From contig NZ_MKUD01000018.1 of the NCBI RefSeq assembly GCF_001898575.1, positions 61,747 through 125,746 on the forward strand: a stretch of 64,000 nucleotides of DNA, read 5' to 3'. The position numbers and the translations under genes are program-made. Of the stretch, positions 1 through 9,317 are shown in pieces. The notes under the pieces are model-generated. The model searched no databases and had not been told where the DNA came from. It was given only the letters and a program-made list of their open reading frames with translations. Within the stretch, counting starts at the first letter, position 1. Each line of letters starts with the position of its first letter. The stretch comes from Spirosoma sp. 48-14. GTDB lineage: Bacteria; Bacteroidota; Bacteroidia; Cytophagales; Spirosomataceae.

Positions 1-805
1 GATCCTGTTGAGCGCGTTTCTGATCGGTGATGTCTCGTACAATCCCCTGATACCATTCAGGATGCCCAATCACATCTTCAACGGCCCAGACCGAAATCTG
101 GCAAATTCGCTTGCGGCCATTTCGGTGAATAAGCGTGGTTTCGAAGTCTTTGATCTGTCCATGCTCGCGTACGTTAAAACGTAGATTACGGAGTTGGTTA
201 AGATCGGCAAAAAGGCGGGCTGGATTTAGATGAATAAGTTCATCACGGCTATAGCCTAACAGGCGCTCGACGGATGAATTGGCATCCTGAAAGCGCATTT
301 CATCATTTGCCACAAAGATGGCGTCGATCGATCGCTCAAACAGGGTCCGATACTTATTTTCCTTTTGAACCAGTTCGGCCAGAACACTAGCCTGCCGGAG
401 GGCATACCGAATGCTTCGCCCTAACAGTTGAGCGTCGATACGACCTTTTACCAGATAATCGGCAGCTCCCAGTTCTAAAGCCGACTGGTCGACTGTAAGA
501 TCGTCCTGACCAGTCAGCAGAATCATAGGAGCGCGACATCCCATCTGAAACGCTTCCTGAATCAAATCGATACCCGTATAATGGCCCAGCCGATAATCGA
601 CCAGATACACATCATGCTGGTCATTATCAATAGCAGCCAGCGCCCTATCGTAACTATCGACCCAATCAAGCTTAATCGATGCATTTTCCTTGGCCGAAAC
701 CAGGGCTTTTGTCAACAGGTAATCATCTTCGTCGTCTTCAATCAGAAGCACGCGAATGATTTCTTTTTTCTCATTAACATTGAGCGTGGCTGGCGCAGTA
801 ATCAT
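1..805 (-). CDS. Response regulator receiver + PAS domain protein (partial, runs off the left edge)
   Basis: Reverse-strand reading from ATG at 805: MITAPATLNVNEKKEIIRVLLIEDDEDDYLLTKALV...VYLVDYRLGHYTGIDLI...PMILLTGQDDLTVDQSALELGAADYLVKGRI...KYRTLFERSIDAIFVANDEMRFQDANSSVERLLGYSRDEL...WYQGIVRDITDQKRAQQD; REC then PAS/PAC. Open to the window edge, so absent from the ORF track. Confidence 0.85.
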   Translation of the reverse strand, partial: MITAPATLNVNEKKEIIRVLLIEDDEDDYLLTKALVSAKENASIKLDWVDSYDRALAAIDNDQHDVYLVDYRLGHYTGIDLIQEAFQMGCRAPMILLTGQDDLTVDQSALELGAADYLVKGRIDAQLLGRSIRYALRQASVLAELVQKENKYRTLFERSIDAIFVANDEMRFQDANSSVERLLGYSRDELIHLNPARLFADLNQLRNLRFNVREHGQIKDFETTLIHRNGRKRICQISVWAVEDVIGHPEWYQGIVRDITDQKRAQQD

Positions 806-877
806 AACAAATACAGAAAATTGTAAGCAACAAACAGTTAAGAACCAGACGCCAGGACACGTCCTGTTTTCAACCAG

Positions 878-1318
878 TTATGGCAATTTGACGGTATCCA
901 TCCAATACGTTTTCAAAGCCCCTACCATTTCAACCAATCGATTAAAATTGAATGGCTTTGTCACAAACGAATTCACTCCCAGATTATACGTTTTAAGTAC
1001 ATCCTCGTCGGCAGTTGATGTGGTCATCACAACAACGGGCAATCGGCGAAGTTTAGGATCATCTTTTATCTCACTCAAGGCCTGAAAACCATTTTTACGG
1101 GGCATATTCAGGTCAAGAATTAGCAAATTGGGCCAGGGAGCATTTTTTTCGTTGTATCGCCCTTCCCGACGCAGATATTCCATCAATTCTTCTCCATCTT
1201 CAACGAACTGAATAGTATGCACATAACCACTCTGACGAAGCGCCTTATCCATAAACAGGCGATCGTCTGTGTCGTCATCAGCTATCAAAATCGTCATGGA
1301 TGTAGGTTTACGGTGCAT
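878..1318 (-). CDS. CheY-like response regulator (Rcp1-type)
   Basis: ILIADDDTDDRLFMDKAL...LLILDLNMPRKNGFQALSEIK...VVVMTTSTADEDVLKTYNLGVNSFVTKPFNF; Asp/Thr/Lys REC signature. Confidence 0.9.
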   Translation of the reverse strand: MHRKPTSMTILIADDDTDDRLFMDKALRQSGYVHTIQFVEDGEELMEYLRREGRYNEKNAPWPNLLILDLNMPRKNGFQALSEIKDDPKLRRLPVVVMTTSTADEDVLKTYNLGVNSFVTKPFNFNRLVEMVGALKTYWMDTVKLP

Positions 1319-1628
1319 ATAGATCTTAAAAGTTACGGCTGTTAATGCTGATAGGTTTAGTCGGAGCTAAAATTACCAGGAAAGGCGTTCGCTAAATTTT
1401 ATAAATAACGTGGTTTTGTTATTTTCCAGAAGCTAACCCTACATTCAAAATTACTCAAAAACATCAACTTTTTTAGTAGCACCGGATCATAAAATCGAAT
1501 ATACTTATTTTGGTTACGAATAAACCTATTAAATAATCATATTTAAAATTATTAACTGTTTCTTTCATCAACATTGCATAAAACAACGTCTGTTTCCTTG
1601 TATTTAATTTGAATGGGGGATTCTACAG

Positions 1629-1650
1629 CTTGGGGAAATATTTCCCCAAG
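1629..1650. promoter_or_regulatory. Perfect 22-bp palindrome CTTGGGGAAATATTTCCCCAAG upstream of the outer-membrane protein gene
   Basis: Self-reverse-complementary sequence in a ~430-bp AT-rich intergenic region. Confidence 0.4.
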
Positions 1651-1817
1651 TTCTTCTATAAATGGCTAGATAGCCCTACCAGAACGTTAGTAATAACTAT
1701 TTCATTTTTAATAAGATACCCCTGTTTCGGGCAGCTAATTCTATTTTGGCACGAATTTGCGTCCCTGTGCGGCATAGATCAGGACCAATCATACCCTGTT
1801 CTGCCCACAAAATCGTT

Positions 1818-2462
1818 ATGAAAAAGTCAGTAAAAATTCTTCTCGCCACCGCCATTCTGACGGGAAGCTTCTCTATGTTACAATCAAACCATGCTGCTGC
1901 ACAAGGAATTACCCGTGTTGGTTTGAAAGGAGGCTTAAATGCTAGTTCACTATTTTACGACAGTCAGGGAGTAAGCGACAAAAACGAGCGTATAGGCTTC
2001 CATGTCGGTGTATTCGCTCAAGCTCCAGTTGGTGAGTTTTTTGCCATCCAGCCCGAATTATTGTATATGACAAAGGGAGCTTCGGCAACTTATAATGTAT
2101 TAGGCTTCACAGGAAAAAACACCTTCAAACTAAATTACGCTGAACTGCCCGTTTTGGCGACATTTAAATTAGGCCAAGCTGTTGAACTGCAGGCTGGTCC
2201 TTATGTGTCGTATTTGCTTAATTCAAACATTAACTCAAACGGCGATTTCGGAACTGGGTCAAGTGCCATCAACCGCGACAATTTCAACAAAGTTGATTAT
2301 GGCATTGCTGGCGGGCTCAATATTTACTTTGGCAAAGCCTTCATTGGCGCCCGGTATGAACAGGGCTTACAACAAATTGCCAACAGTGGTGCGGCCAAAA
2401 CCGTGTTGGGTAATGCCAAAAACGGTGTAGGTCTACTCTCTATTGGCTTTAGTGTAAATTAA
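1818..2462 (+). CDS. Porin family / PorT-like outer membrane beta-barrel protein
   Basis: ATG 1818 gives signal peptide MKKSVKILLATAILTGSFSMLQSNHAAAQ, then GLKGGLNAS...RIGFHVGVFAQ..FAIQPELLYMTKG; C-terminal beta strand GVGLLSIGFSVN. The ORF track start at 1746 is upstream of the likely start. Confidence 0.85.
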   Translation: MKKSVKILLATAILTGSFSMLQSNHAAAQGITRVGLKGGLNASSLFYDSQGVSDKNERIGFHVGVFAQAPVGEFFAIQPELLYMTKGASATYNVLGFTGKNTFKLNYAELPVLATFKLGQAVELQAGPYVSYLLNSNINSNGDFGTGSSAINRDNFNKVDYGIAGGLNIYFGKAFIGARYEQGLQQIANSGAAKTVLGNAKNGVGLLSIGFSVN

Positions 2463-2547
2463 AGAGCGAAAGAGTGAATGAGTGAAAGAGCGAAAAATGG
2501 CTGACGTCAGCTTTTCGCTCTTTCACTCATTCACTCTTTCGCTCTTT
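2461..2547. repeat. Long perfect hairpin, period-8 arms (family B copy 1)
   Basis: 36-bp perfect arms AAAGAGCGAAAGAGTGAATGAGTGAAAGAGCGAAAA (2461-2496) and its reverse complement (2512-2547). The inner 12-bp palindrome GCTGACGTCAGC leaves only a 3-nt ATG bulge. Arm reads AGAGCGAA|AGAGTGAA|TGAGTGAA|AGAGCGAA. Confidence 0.9.
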
Positions 2548-2589
2548 ACCCATATCTTGCTGTCATCTTATCAATTTTCCCCATCGGAT

Positions 2590-3687
2590 ATGACGCAGAT
2601 ACGGCAGTTGACGGCTTATCTTGAATCGTTTGCCCCGTTAGCCTATCAGGAATCTTACGACAATGCGGGTCTTATCGTAGGCGACCCTGGCACTGACATT
2701 ACAGGCGTTCTGGTTACTCTGGATGTAACTGAAGCGGTTGTGGATGAAGCGATTGCTAAAGGTTGTAACCTGATTGTTGCTCACCATCCTATCGTTTTTA
2801 AAGGCTTAAAAAAGCTGAACGGCAAAACGTACGTAGAACGAACGGTTATCAAAGCCATCAAATACGACGTAGCCATCTACGCAGCCCATACCAACTTAGA
2901 CAATGTGGTGGGCGGAGTTAATTTCAAAATTGCGGAAAAACTACAGCTTACTAATGTTCACATTCTGGCCCCTAAAACACAGGTGCTGAGTAAACTTGTA
3001 ACATTTGTTCCTCCAACAGATACCCAGCGAGTACTGGATGCGTTGTATGCCGCTGGGGCTGGACAAATTGGGGAATACAAAAACTGTAGTTTTCGCACGG
3101 AGGGTACAGGAACCTACCAACCTGGCGAAAGAGCAACTCCCACCATTGGCGAAATAGGCAAATACCACGAAGAAACAGAACATCGAATTGAGGTCATCAT
3201 ACCAACCCACCAGCAGGGTCAGGTACTAAACGCCCTTCGACAGGTGCATCCGTACGAAGAAGTAGCGTATTATCTGACCACGCTCGATAATCAGCATCAG
3301 GAGGTGGGTTCTGGCGCTGTAGGCGAACTAGCGGAGCCTTTATCTGGTGAAGCGTGGCTTTCGTATTTGAAAAAGAATATGCAGCTTAACCTCATCCGGT
3401 ACACTCCTCTACCCAGCTGGCCTATCCGGCGTATTGCGGTTTGCGGAGGTGTCGGTAGCTTTTTATTACCCGATGCCATACGGGCTGGAGCCGATATTTT
3501 TGTAACAGCCGACTACAAGTATCACGAATTTTTTGATGCCGACAACCGCATTGGCATCTGCGATATTGGTCATTATGAAAGTGAGGTTTTTACGAAAGAG
3601 TTGATTAGCGGGCATTTGGCAAAAAAATTCACTACTTTTGCGGTAATTTTATCTGAAACGGATACCAATCCGGTTCGATATTTTTAA
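2590..3687 (+). CDS. Nif3-like dinuclear metal center protein
   Basis: ATG 2590: MTQIRQLTAYLESFAPLAYQESYDNAGLIVGD...GCNLIVAHHPIVFKGLKKL...YAAHTNLDN...GGVGSFLLPDAIRAGADIFVTADYKYHEFFDA...ICDIGHYESE. Confidence 0.92.
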   Translation: MTQIRQLTAYLESFAPLAYQESYDNAGLIVGDPGTDITGVLVTLDVTEAVVDEAIAKGCNLIVAHHPIVFKGLKKLNGKTYVERTVIKAIKYDVAIYAAHTNLDNVVGGVNFKIAEKLQLTNVHILAPKTQVLSKLVTFVPPTDTQRVLDALYAAGAGQIGEYKNCSFRTEGTGTYQPGERATPTIGEIGKYHEETEHRIEVIIPTHQQGQVLNALRQVHPYEEVAYYLTTLDNQHQEVGSGAVGELAEPLSGEAWLSYLKKNMQLNLIRYTPLPSWPIRRIAVCGGVGSFLLPDAIRAGADIFVTADYKYHEFFDADNRIGICDIGHYESEVFTKELISGHLAKKFTTFAVILSETDTNPVRYF

Positions 3688-3791
3688 TGAATAGTGTATA
3701 ATGAATAATGTAAAGTCCACAAGCTATTGAAAGTCAGTGGATTATAACATAGGTCATTATACATTAAACATTATTCATTATACATTAAAAA
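3681..3791. repeat. Imperfect hairpin, period-7 arms (family A copy 1)
   Basis: Left arm TTTTTAATG[AATAGTG]TATAATGAATAATGT (3681-3711) pairs with ACATTATTCATTATACATTAAAAA (3768-3791): 24 paired bases, with one 7-nt unit bulged. Confidence 0.8.
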
Positions 3792-3803
3792 CCAATTTTC
3801 CGA

Positions 3804-4559
3804 ATGGAACTGACGATTGCGCAAAAATTAGACGCTCTCCTTAAACTACAATCGCTTGACTCTCAACTAGATGAACTAATCAAAATTCGGGGTGGGCTTC
3901 CCGAAGAAGTTCGTGACCTGGAAGATGATATCGCTGGCTTCGAAACCCGTATTGGCAAGTTTCAGGCAGAAATCAAAGCATTGGAAGAAGATATTGAGCG
4001 CAATCGCGTTGCGAAGAAAGATGCCGAAAAGCTGATTAATAAGTACAAAGATCAGCAAATGAACGTCCGTAACAACCGCGAATTCGACGCGATTTCGAAA
4101 GAAATCGAATTGCAGTCGCTCGAAATTGAACTGGTTGAAAAGCGTGCTAATGAAGCTCAGTTTCGGGTACGCGGCAAAGAAGAGGAAATCAAAACAACTC
4201 AGGCAGCTCTCGATGAGCGCCGGGAAGATTTGAAGGCCAAAAAGCAGGAACTGGATCAGATCACTTCCGAAAGCCAGGAAGAAGAGAAGGAAATCATCAA
4301 GCAACGTGAATTACAGGCAACTACGATCGAGACTCGTTTGCTAAACTCGTATAACAAAATTCGTGGCAATGCTCTTAATGGCTTAGCCGTTGTTATAGTC
4401 AAACGTGGTGCCTGTGGGGGCTGTTTTAACGTCGTTCCGCCCCAGCGGCAGGCCGACATCAAAGACAAAAAGAAAATTATTGTCTGCGAACACTGTGGCC
4501 GTATCCTGGCCGATGTAGAAGGTGTTCCCGAACCAGCCCCTGTTGGCCGTGGTCGGTAA
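3804..4559 (+). CDS. C4-type zinc ribbon, coiled-coil protein (DUF164/CT398-like)
   Basis: MELTIAQKLDALLKLQSLDSQLDEL... coiled coil, C-terminal ACGGCFNVVPPQRQ...IIVCEHCGRIL. Confidence 0.9.
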   Translation: MELTIAQKLDALLKLQSLDSQLDELIKIRGGLPEEVRDLEDDIAGFETRIGKFQAEIKALEEDIERNRVAKKDAEKLINKYKDQQMNVRNNREFDAISKEIELQSLEIELVEKRANEAQFRVRGKEEEIKTTQAALDERREDLKAKKQELDQITSESQEEEKEIIKQRELQATTIETRLLNSYNKIRGNALNGLAVVIVKRGACGGCFNVVPPQRQADIKDKKKIIVCEHCGRILADVEGVPEPAPVGRGR

Positions 4560-4618
4560 GTGTCTATCTCCAAAAGCTGGTAATCAACCCGGTCTTGGGA
4601 ATTATTTTTTATCAGGAG

Positions 4619-4642
4619 CACCGGGTCTACACCCGGTGTTTT
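4619..4642 (+). terminator. Hairpin plus T-rich tail after the zinc-ribbon gene
   Basis: CACCGGGT-CTAC-ACCCGGTG followed by TTTTTG; overlaps the probable start of the next gene. Confidence 0.5.
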
Positions 4643-6093
4643 TGTTTCTATTTCTTTCCCTCCCAGCTAGTCTTTATGCTCAGGGTTTTACCTGGACTCC
4701 AGGTCTGCTGCGAGCCTATACCGATCTGCAAAAACTAAAGGTGCAATCGGCTCAGCAAATATTAGTCCGAGAAGCCCCCTCAAATGGCATCCGTATATTT
4801 CTGGACGATTATGCGGATATGCTCGTACTGGTCACCACCGACGATGATAAAGCGTTTGCCCGATTAAGTGATCGGGAAGATGATCGGCTCGATGAACTAA
4901 ACGATCTGGACAAAAATTCTCCCTGGCAACGAGTTACGCTGGCCGAGGTACGGCTGCACTGGGCTTTTGCCAAGCTCAAATTCGGCAAAGAGATCAGTGC
5001 CAGTTGGGATGTAATTAAGGCGTATAAACTTCTGGTCGAAAATCAGAAGCTGTTTCCCGACTTTTTGCCCACCTACAAATCATTAGGGACACTGCATATC
5101 ATGATTGGGTCGGTACCTGACAATTACGCCTGGGTGGCCCATTTGTTAGGGTTGCGGGGCACCATCAGGCAAGGTCAACAGGAATTGGTACGGGCTCAGC
5201 AAGACTCTATCTTTCGACTGGAGACACGCCTGATCGACCTTATGGTACGCGCCTATGTCCTGAAATTCACCGATTCCGAAAGCCAGGTAGTGCAACAACT
5301 CGTCAATGAACATGCAGACAATCTGCTTCTTCATTTTTTTGGGGCTACCATTGAGCAGAAGGCAGGTCATAGTGAACAGGCTCTTAGCTATTTACTGAAA
5401 CGCCCTACAGGCTCCGCCTATCAATCGCTGCCCATTATCGATAACATTTTGGGAGATATTTACCTGCAAAAAGGTGAATACGGTATAGCAAACGATCATT
5501 TTCAGCGCTTTCTTACTAGTTATAGAGGCCAAAATTTCCTGAAAGATTCGTATTACAAACTATTTCTAAGTCACTGGCTTGCCGACGAACCAGACGCCCA
5601 AAGCCGACCATTTCTCCAAAAAGTACTCACCACTGGTCGAACAACCGTCGAATCCGATAAGGCTGCCCAGAAGTTTGCCGAAACGTACGTTAAAAAAGGA
5701 GCCTCAGCAAATCAGAAAGTGTTGATGCGAGCCCGCCTGGCTTCCGATGGCGGGTTTACCGATAGTGCACTGGCTTATCTACGTCCGTATACCGAAGCCA
5801 AATTTACTTCCGCAGCCGAAAAAGCAGAATATAATTACCGAATGGGGCGCATCTATCAACGACGCAATGAGCCTGATGCCGCTATACCTTATCACAACCA
5901 AGCCCTGACACTCAGCGAGCCGGAAGGCTTGTCGTTTGGAGCAACAGCCGCTTTGCAACTAGGTTATATTTACCAACAAAAAAACGACCGGAAACGCGCC
6001 CGATCGTTTTTTCAGAAAGCCCTTAGCTTCAAGCGTCATGAATACAAAAATAGCATCGACAACAAAGCCAGAGCGGGATTAAGTCAGTTGTAG
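4636..6093 (+). CDS. Secreted TPR-repeat protein
   Basis: ORF track starts at 4522, inside the upstream gene. A signal peptide (VFLFLFLSLPASLYAQG) starts near GTG 4636. TPR-like repeats at the C terminus (YNYRMGRIYQRRNEPDAAIPYHNQAL...ALQLGYIYQQKNDRKRARSFFQKALSF). Confidence 0.75.
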   Translation: MFLFLFLSLPASLYAQGFTWTPGLLRAYTDLQKLKVQSAQQILVREAPSNGIRIFLDDYADMLVLVTTDDDKAFARLSDREDDRLDELNDLDKNSPWQRVTLAEVRLHWAFAKLKFGKEISASWDVIKAYKLLVENQKLFPDFLPTYKSLGTLHIMIGSVPDNYAWVAHLLGLRGTIRQGQQELVRAQQDSIFRLETRLIDLMVRAYVLKFTDSESQVVQQLVNEHADNLLLHFFGATIEQKAGHSEQALSYLLKRPTGSAYQSLPIIDNILGDIYLQKGEYGIANDHFQRFLTSYRGQNFLKDSYYKLFLSHWLADEPDAQSRPFLQKVLTTGRTTVESDKAAQKFAETYVKKGASANQKVLMRARLASDGGFTDSALAYLRPYTEAKFTSAAEKAEYNYRMGRIYQRRNEPDAAIPYHNQALTLSEPEGLSFGATAALQLGYIYQQKNDRKRARSFFQKALSFKRHEYKNSIDNKARAGLSQL

Positions 6094-6136
6094 CGTTGTT
6101 AATCTTAACTGGCTTACTTCAAAGCGAGCTTTATAC

Positions 6137-7324
6137 CTATTCCAAGGCTGCAACACCTGGCAGCGTTTTCCCTTCCATATATTCGAGCAAGGCACCACCT
6201 CCCGTCGAAACATAGCTTACCCGATCTCCGTAGCCAGCCTGGTTGACAGCCGATGCCGAATCGCCACCACCAATGAGGGAGAATGCGCCATTCTCTTCGG
6301 TAGCTTTTACAACGGCCTCAGCGATAGCGTTTGTGCCATGCGCAAAATTCTCAAATTCAAACACACCCATTGGACCATTCCAGAGGATCGTTTTCGAGCT
6401 CAGTACGATGTCGGTGAATAGCTTGATCGTTTCAGGACCAATGTCAAGACCCTCCCAACCATCAGGAATCTCGCCTGTAGCTACTACCTGGCGGTTGGCA
6501 TCGTTCGAAAAATTATCGGCACACAGGTTATCGAGGGGCATATAGATTTTTACGCCTTTTTCCTCGGCTTTTTTCAGTAGTTCGAGCGCCAGTTCCTGTT
6601 TATCAGCTTCAAGTAGCGACTTACCAATCTGTCCACCCTGTGCTTTTGTAAAGGTGTAGGTCATACCGCCACCAATGATGAGGTTATCGACCTTATCCAG
6701 TAATTTCTCGATAATCAGGATTTTATCGGAGATTTTAGCCCCACCCATAATGGCTGTAAAGGGCCGCTCAGCATTATCCAGTACCTTTTTGGCATTATCA
6801 AGCTCAGCCTGCATGACATAACCGGCAACACGGTCCGTAAAAAACTGCCCCATTACGGCCGTACTGGCATGGGCACGGTGTGCCGTACCAAAGGCATCAT
6901 TTACCCAAACATCGCCCAGTTTGGCCAGTTTTTCGGCAAAAGCCACATCACCTTTTTCCTCTTCTTTGTAAAAACGCAGGTTTTCGAGCAGCAGAATCTC
7001 ACCCGGTTGCAGGCTGGCAGCCAGATCGGTAGCCGACTGACCGATGCAATCGTCAGCAAACTTTACTTCGCGGCCAAAGGCTTCGTTCAGCGCTGGAATT
7101 ATGTGTTTTAATGAATATTTCTCTTCGGGACCACCCTTCGGCCGACCCAGATGCGACATCAGAATGGCAGCACCACCATCGTTAACGATTTTCATCACCG
7201 TCGGGATAGTCGCTTTGATGCGCGTATCGTCGGTAATATGATACTCTTTGTCGAGGGGCACATTGAAGTCAACCCGGACCAGGGCTTTCTTCCCGGCAAA
7301 ATTGTAGGAATCTACGGTTTTCAT
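6137..7324 (-). CDS. pgk: Phosphoglycerate kinase
   Basis: [14 protein letters not shown]...[37 protein letters not shown]...[16 protein letters not shown]...[12 protein letters not shown]...[18 protein letters not shown]...[12 protein letters not shown]...[23 protein letters not shown]. Confidence 0.98.
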   Translation of the reverse strand: MKTVDSYNFAGKKALVRVDFNVPLDKEYHITDDTRIKATIPTVMKIVNDGGAAILMSHLGRPKGGPEEKYSLKHIIPALNEAFGREVKFADDCIGQSATDLAASLQPGEILLLENLRFYKEEEKGDVAFAEKLAKLGDVWVNDAFGTAHRAHASTAVMGQFFTDRVAGYVMQAELDNAKKVLDNAERPFTAIMGGAKISDKILIIEKLLDKVDNLIIGGGMTYTFTKAQGGQIGKSLLEADKQELALELLKKAEEKGVKIYMPLDNLCADNFSNDANRQVVATGEIPDGWEGLDIGPETIKLFTDIVLSSKTILWNGPMGVFEFENFAHGTNAIAEAVVKATEENGAFSLIGGGDSASAVNQAGYGDRVSYVSTGGGALLEYMEGKTLPGVAALE

Positions 7325-7475
7325 GCGACTGCGTATGGTCGTTGGTTTGCGAGGCCAAACTTAGCAGTTTTTCAGCAGACACAAACAGGAAGTTCATGCT
7401 TATGTTCGAAAGAAAGAGGACCATGTCGGGCGTAAGCATGCAACTACTAGTTGTCAATGGCTAGCCATAAACTGT

Positions 7476-7871
7476 TCAGACTTGAGCAATTCGTAGGGAG
7501 GTAAAGCGGGCAATCTGATCAAAATCGGCGTCGTTATGCAGGATTGGGATGTCGTAGAAAATAGCATAATGGGCAATCAGACAATCGTTCGGTTTACGAA
7601 TCGTCACGCCTTTTTTGCGCAGAAATCGATAAATAGTTGCAGCCTCAACAGCCGCTTCAATGGGGTCTATTTGCAATACAGGATGAGCTAGCAAACTTCT
7701 TTTTATTCGTTTAAACTGATTGTCAACATGTATTCCCTGAAGAACTTCCTGTAAAATAGTAGGCGTTATATATAGTAAGCCATTTTGAAGGATGAGTTCT
7801 GCTACCTGATCGGTCCTGGCATCCCGAACATCCCGTAAAAAATCAATCCAAACCGACGTATCGACAATCAT
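7476..7871 (-). CDS. VapC-like PIN-domain toxin
   Basis: MIVDTSVWIDFLRD...EVLQGI...KKGVTIRKPNDCLIAHYAIFYDIPILHNDADFDQIA; PIN acidic residues. Overlaps the upstream antitoxin by 4 bp. Confidence 0.9.
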   Translation of the reverse strand: MIVDTSVWIDFLRDVRDARTDQVAELILQNGLLYITPTILQEVLQGIHVDNQFKRIKRSLLAHPVLQIDPIEAAVEAATIYRFLRKKGVTIRKPNDCLIAHYAIFYDIPILHNDADFDQIARFTSLRIAQV

Positions 7872-8083
7872 TTATCCCAGTCGTTTGGAGTTAGGTCAGT
7901 GCGCATTTGTTCTAAATCGCCATCCCACTGCACCTTTCCACGTAAAGACAACAAATCTCTACGATGCATCATTTTTATATATTCTTGAAGCGCTAATTCA
8001 ATGATCGCTTTTTTTGTCTTAGAACGGCTCAGTTCCATTGCTTCTTGAAGCAAATCATCGTTTATATCAATATTTGTCCGCAT
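7868..8083 (-). CDS. VapB-like antitoxin
   Basis: MRTNIDINDDLLQEAMELSRSKTKKAIIELALQEYIKMMHRRDLLSLRGKVQWDGDLEQMR; type II VapB (DUF2191-like) pattern. Confidence 0.9.
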   Translation of the reverse strand: MRTNIDINDDLLQEAMELSRSKTKKAIIELALQEYIKMMHRRDLLSLRGKVQWDGDLEQMRTDLTPNDWDK

Positions 8084-8129
8084 AACTTTTCAGTATTTCC
8101 ATACACAAAATTAAAGAATTTTATACACA

Positions 8130-9317
8130 TCAATAGTTTCCTTCACTTCCTCCACCGCCGAAATTACCTCCCCCAAAACGAAGATCGCTTTTGGGCTGAT
8201 GGGCTGCCCCCGCTGCTTGAACAGCCGATGCGGTTGCGGCATTCAGGAAAAACTCATCGGGCGAATCGTCATCCGGGGCATCGGTGAAGCCATATTTTGG
8301 TGTACTTATATAGCGAATACAACCCACGGCAATCCCGATTAAAAGGAAGCCTCCAATAGTAAGAGCCACATTGAGCGGCACCAATGCCGTGTAGTCATGA
8401 AGGGTTATAACAGCCGCAATGATCCCAAGAACGCCCAGAATCAGGAGCATTCGATTTCGTCGTCGTAATCCCTGCCACAAATAGATCCCCGGAATCAAAA
8501 ACGTTAAGATCCAGAATAACCATGCCAACGAAATCTGGGGCGCTTCTGACTGATGCAGGCTGACCGGACTAGCCCGAAGTAGCAACCCATTCAATTCACG
8601 GACCACAAAGTAGTTACCGCTGGCAGCCAATACGATGAGCGAAACCCATTGAGCCAGATTGAGCGGATCGGTATAATATACCTCTCTGGGGTTCCGTATA
8701 TTAACTTGCCTGACTGTCAGATAGATCAGTATCGAAACTCCCATCATAATAAACGGCAAGGCATCTTTTCCCCAGCTATAGGTTAGCAATCCATCGAAAA
8801 TGCCCGTATACAATGTACCAAGGGTAAACAACGCCAGTAGGGTGTCGCCATAATAGCCCAGAACGAGCAGTAGCAAGGGCAGCGTCAGAAAGCAGTGTTC
8901 GGCTGTCGATAACCCATTAGGCAGTAATTGATTAAAGCCAAATGCCAGAAATCCGGTCGTAGTGACCACAAACGCATTATCGATCCCATTCCGGTACAGC
9001 AGTTTCTTATTGATAAGCAACTGCCCGACTACCCCTATTCCGATTCCCGATATGATGTTGAAGATGGCATAGGTCGTTGACATGGAAAAGATCGAAAACA
9101 TGCTGGCTGGCAACAAGTAACACGCCAGAATAGCTACCGTCGTGAACAAAAACAGCCCGATTTCGAGAAAGCCGTTCGTCTGTCGAAATTCGACCGGATA
9201 GGTATTTCGCACCGCTTCCATCTGGCTCTCCGATAGCAATTGCTGTCGATACCAGCGCTCGGCCTGCGCAAGTATCTCCCGGTTATAAATCCACTGTTCA
9301 TTATAGGCTTTTATCAT
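8130..9317 (-). CDS. Multi-TM membrane protein, partner of the DUF2157 protein, Gly-rich C-terminal tail
   Basis: About 10 hydrophobic segments; 4-bp overlap with the upstream gene; tail FGGGNFGGGGSEGNY. Confidence 0.7.
   Translation of the reverse strand: MIKAYNEQWIYNREILAQAERWYRQQLLSESQMEAVRNTYPVEFRQTNGFLEIGLFLFTTVAILACYLLPASMFSIFSMSTTYAIFNIISGIGIGVVGQLLINKKLLYRNGIDNAFVVTTTGFLAFGFNQLLPNGLSTAEHCFLTLPLLLLVLGYYGDTLLALFTLGTLYTGIFDGLLTYSWGKDALPFIMMGVSILIYLTVRQVNIRNPREVYYTDPLNLAQWVSLIVLAASGNYFVVRELNGLLLRASPVSLHQSEAPQISLAWLFWILTFLIPGIYLWQGLRRRNRMLLILGVLGIIAAVITLHDYTALVPLNVALTIGGFLLIGIAVGCIRYISTPKYGFTDAPDDDSPDEFFLNAATASAVQAAGAAHQPKSDLRFGGGNFGGGGSEGNY

Noticed and set aside
2482-2589. ORF-track N-terminal extension of the Nif3-like protein (MKERKMADVSFSLFHSFTLSLFTHILLSSYQ...)
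   Set aside because: It is translation of the hairpin arm; the family starts at the ATG 2590 region.
3876-4304. 142-aa antisense ORF
   Set aside because: Lies opposite the well-supported zinc-ribbon coiled-coil gene; low-complexity F/L composition is a reverse-complement artefact of K/E-rich coding.
7476-8083. VapBC as part of a defence island
   Set aside because: Ordinary stand-alone type II TA pair flanked by pgk and membrane genes; no other defence genes nearby.
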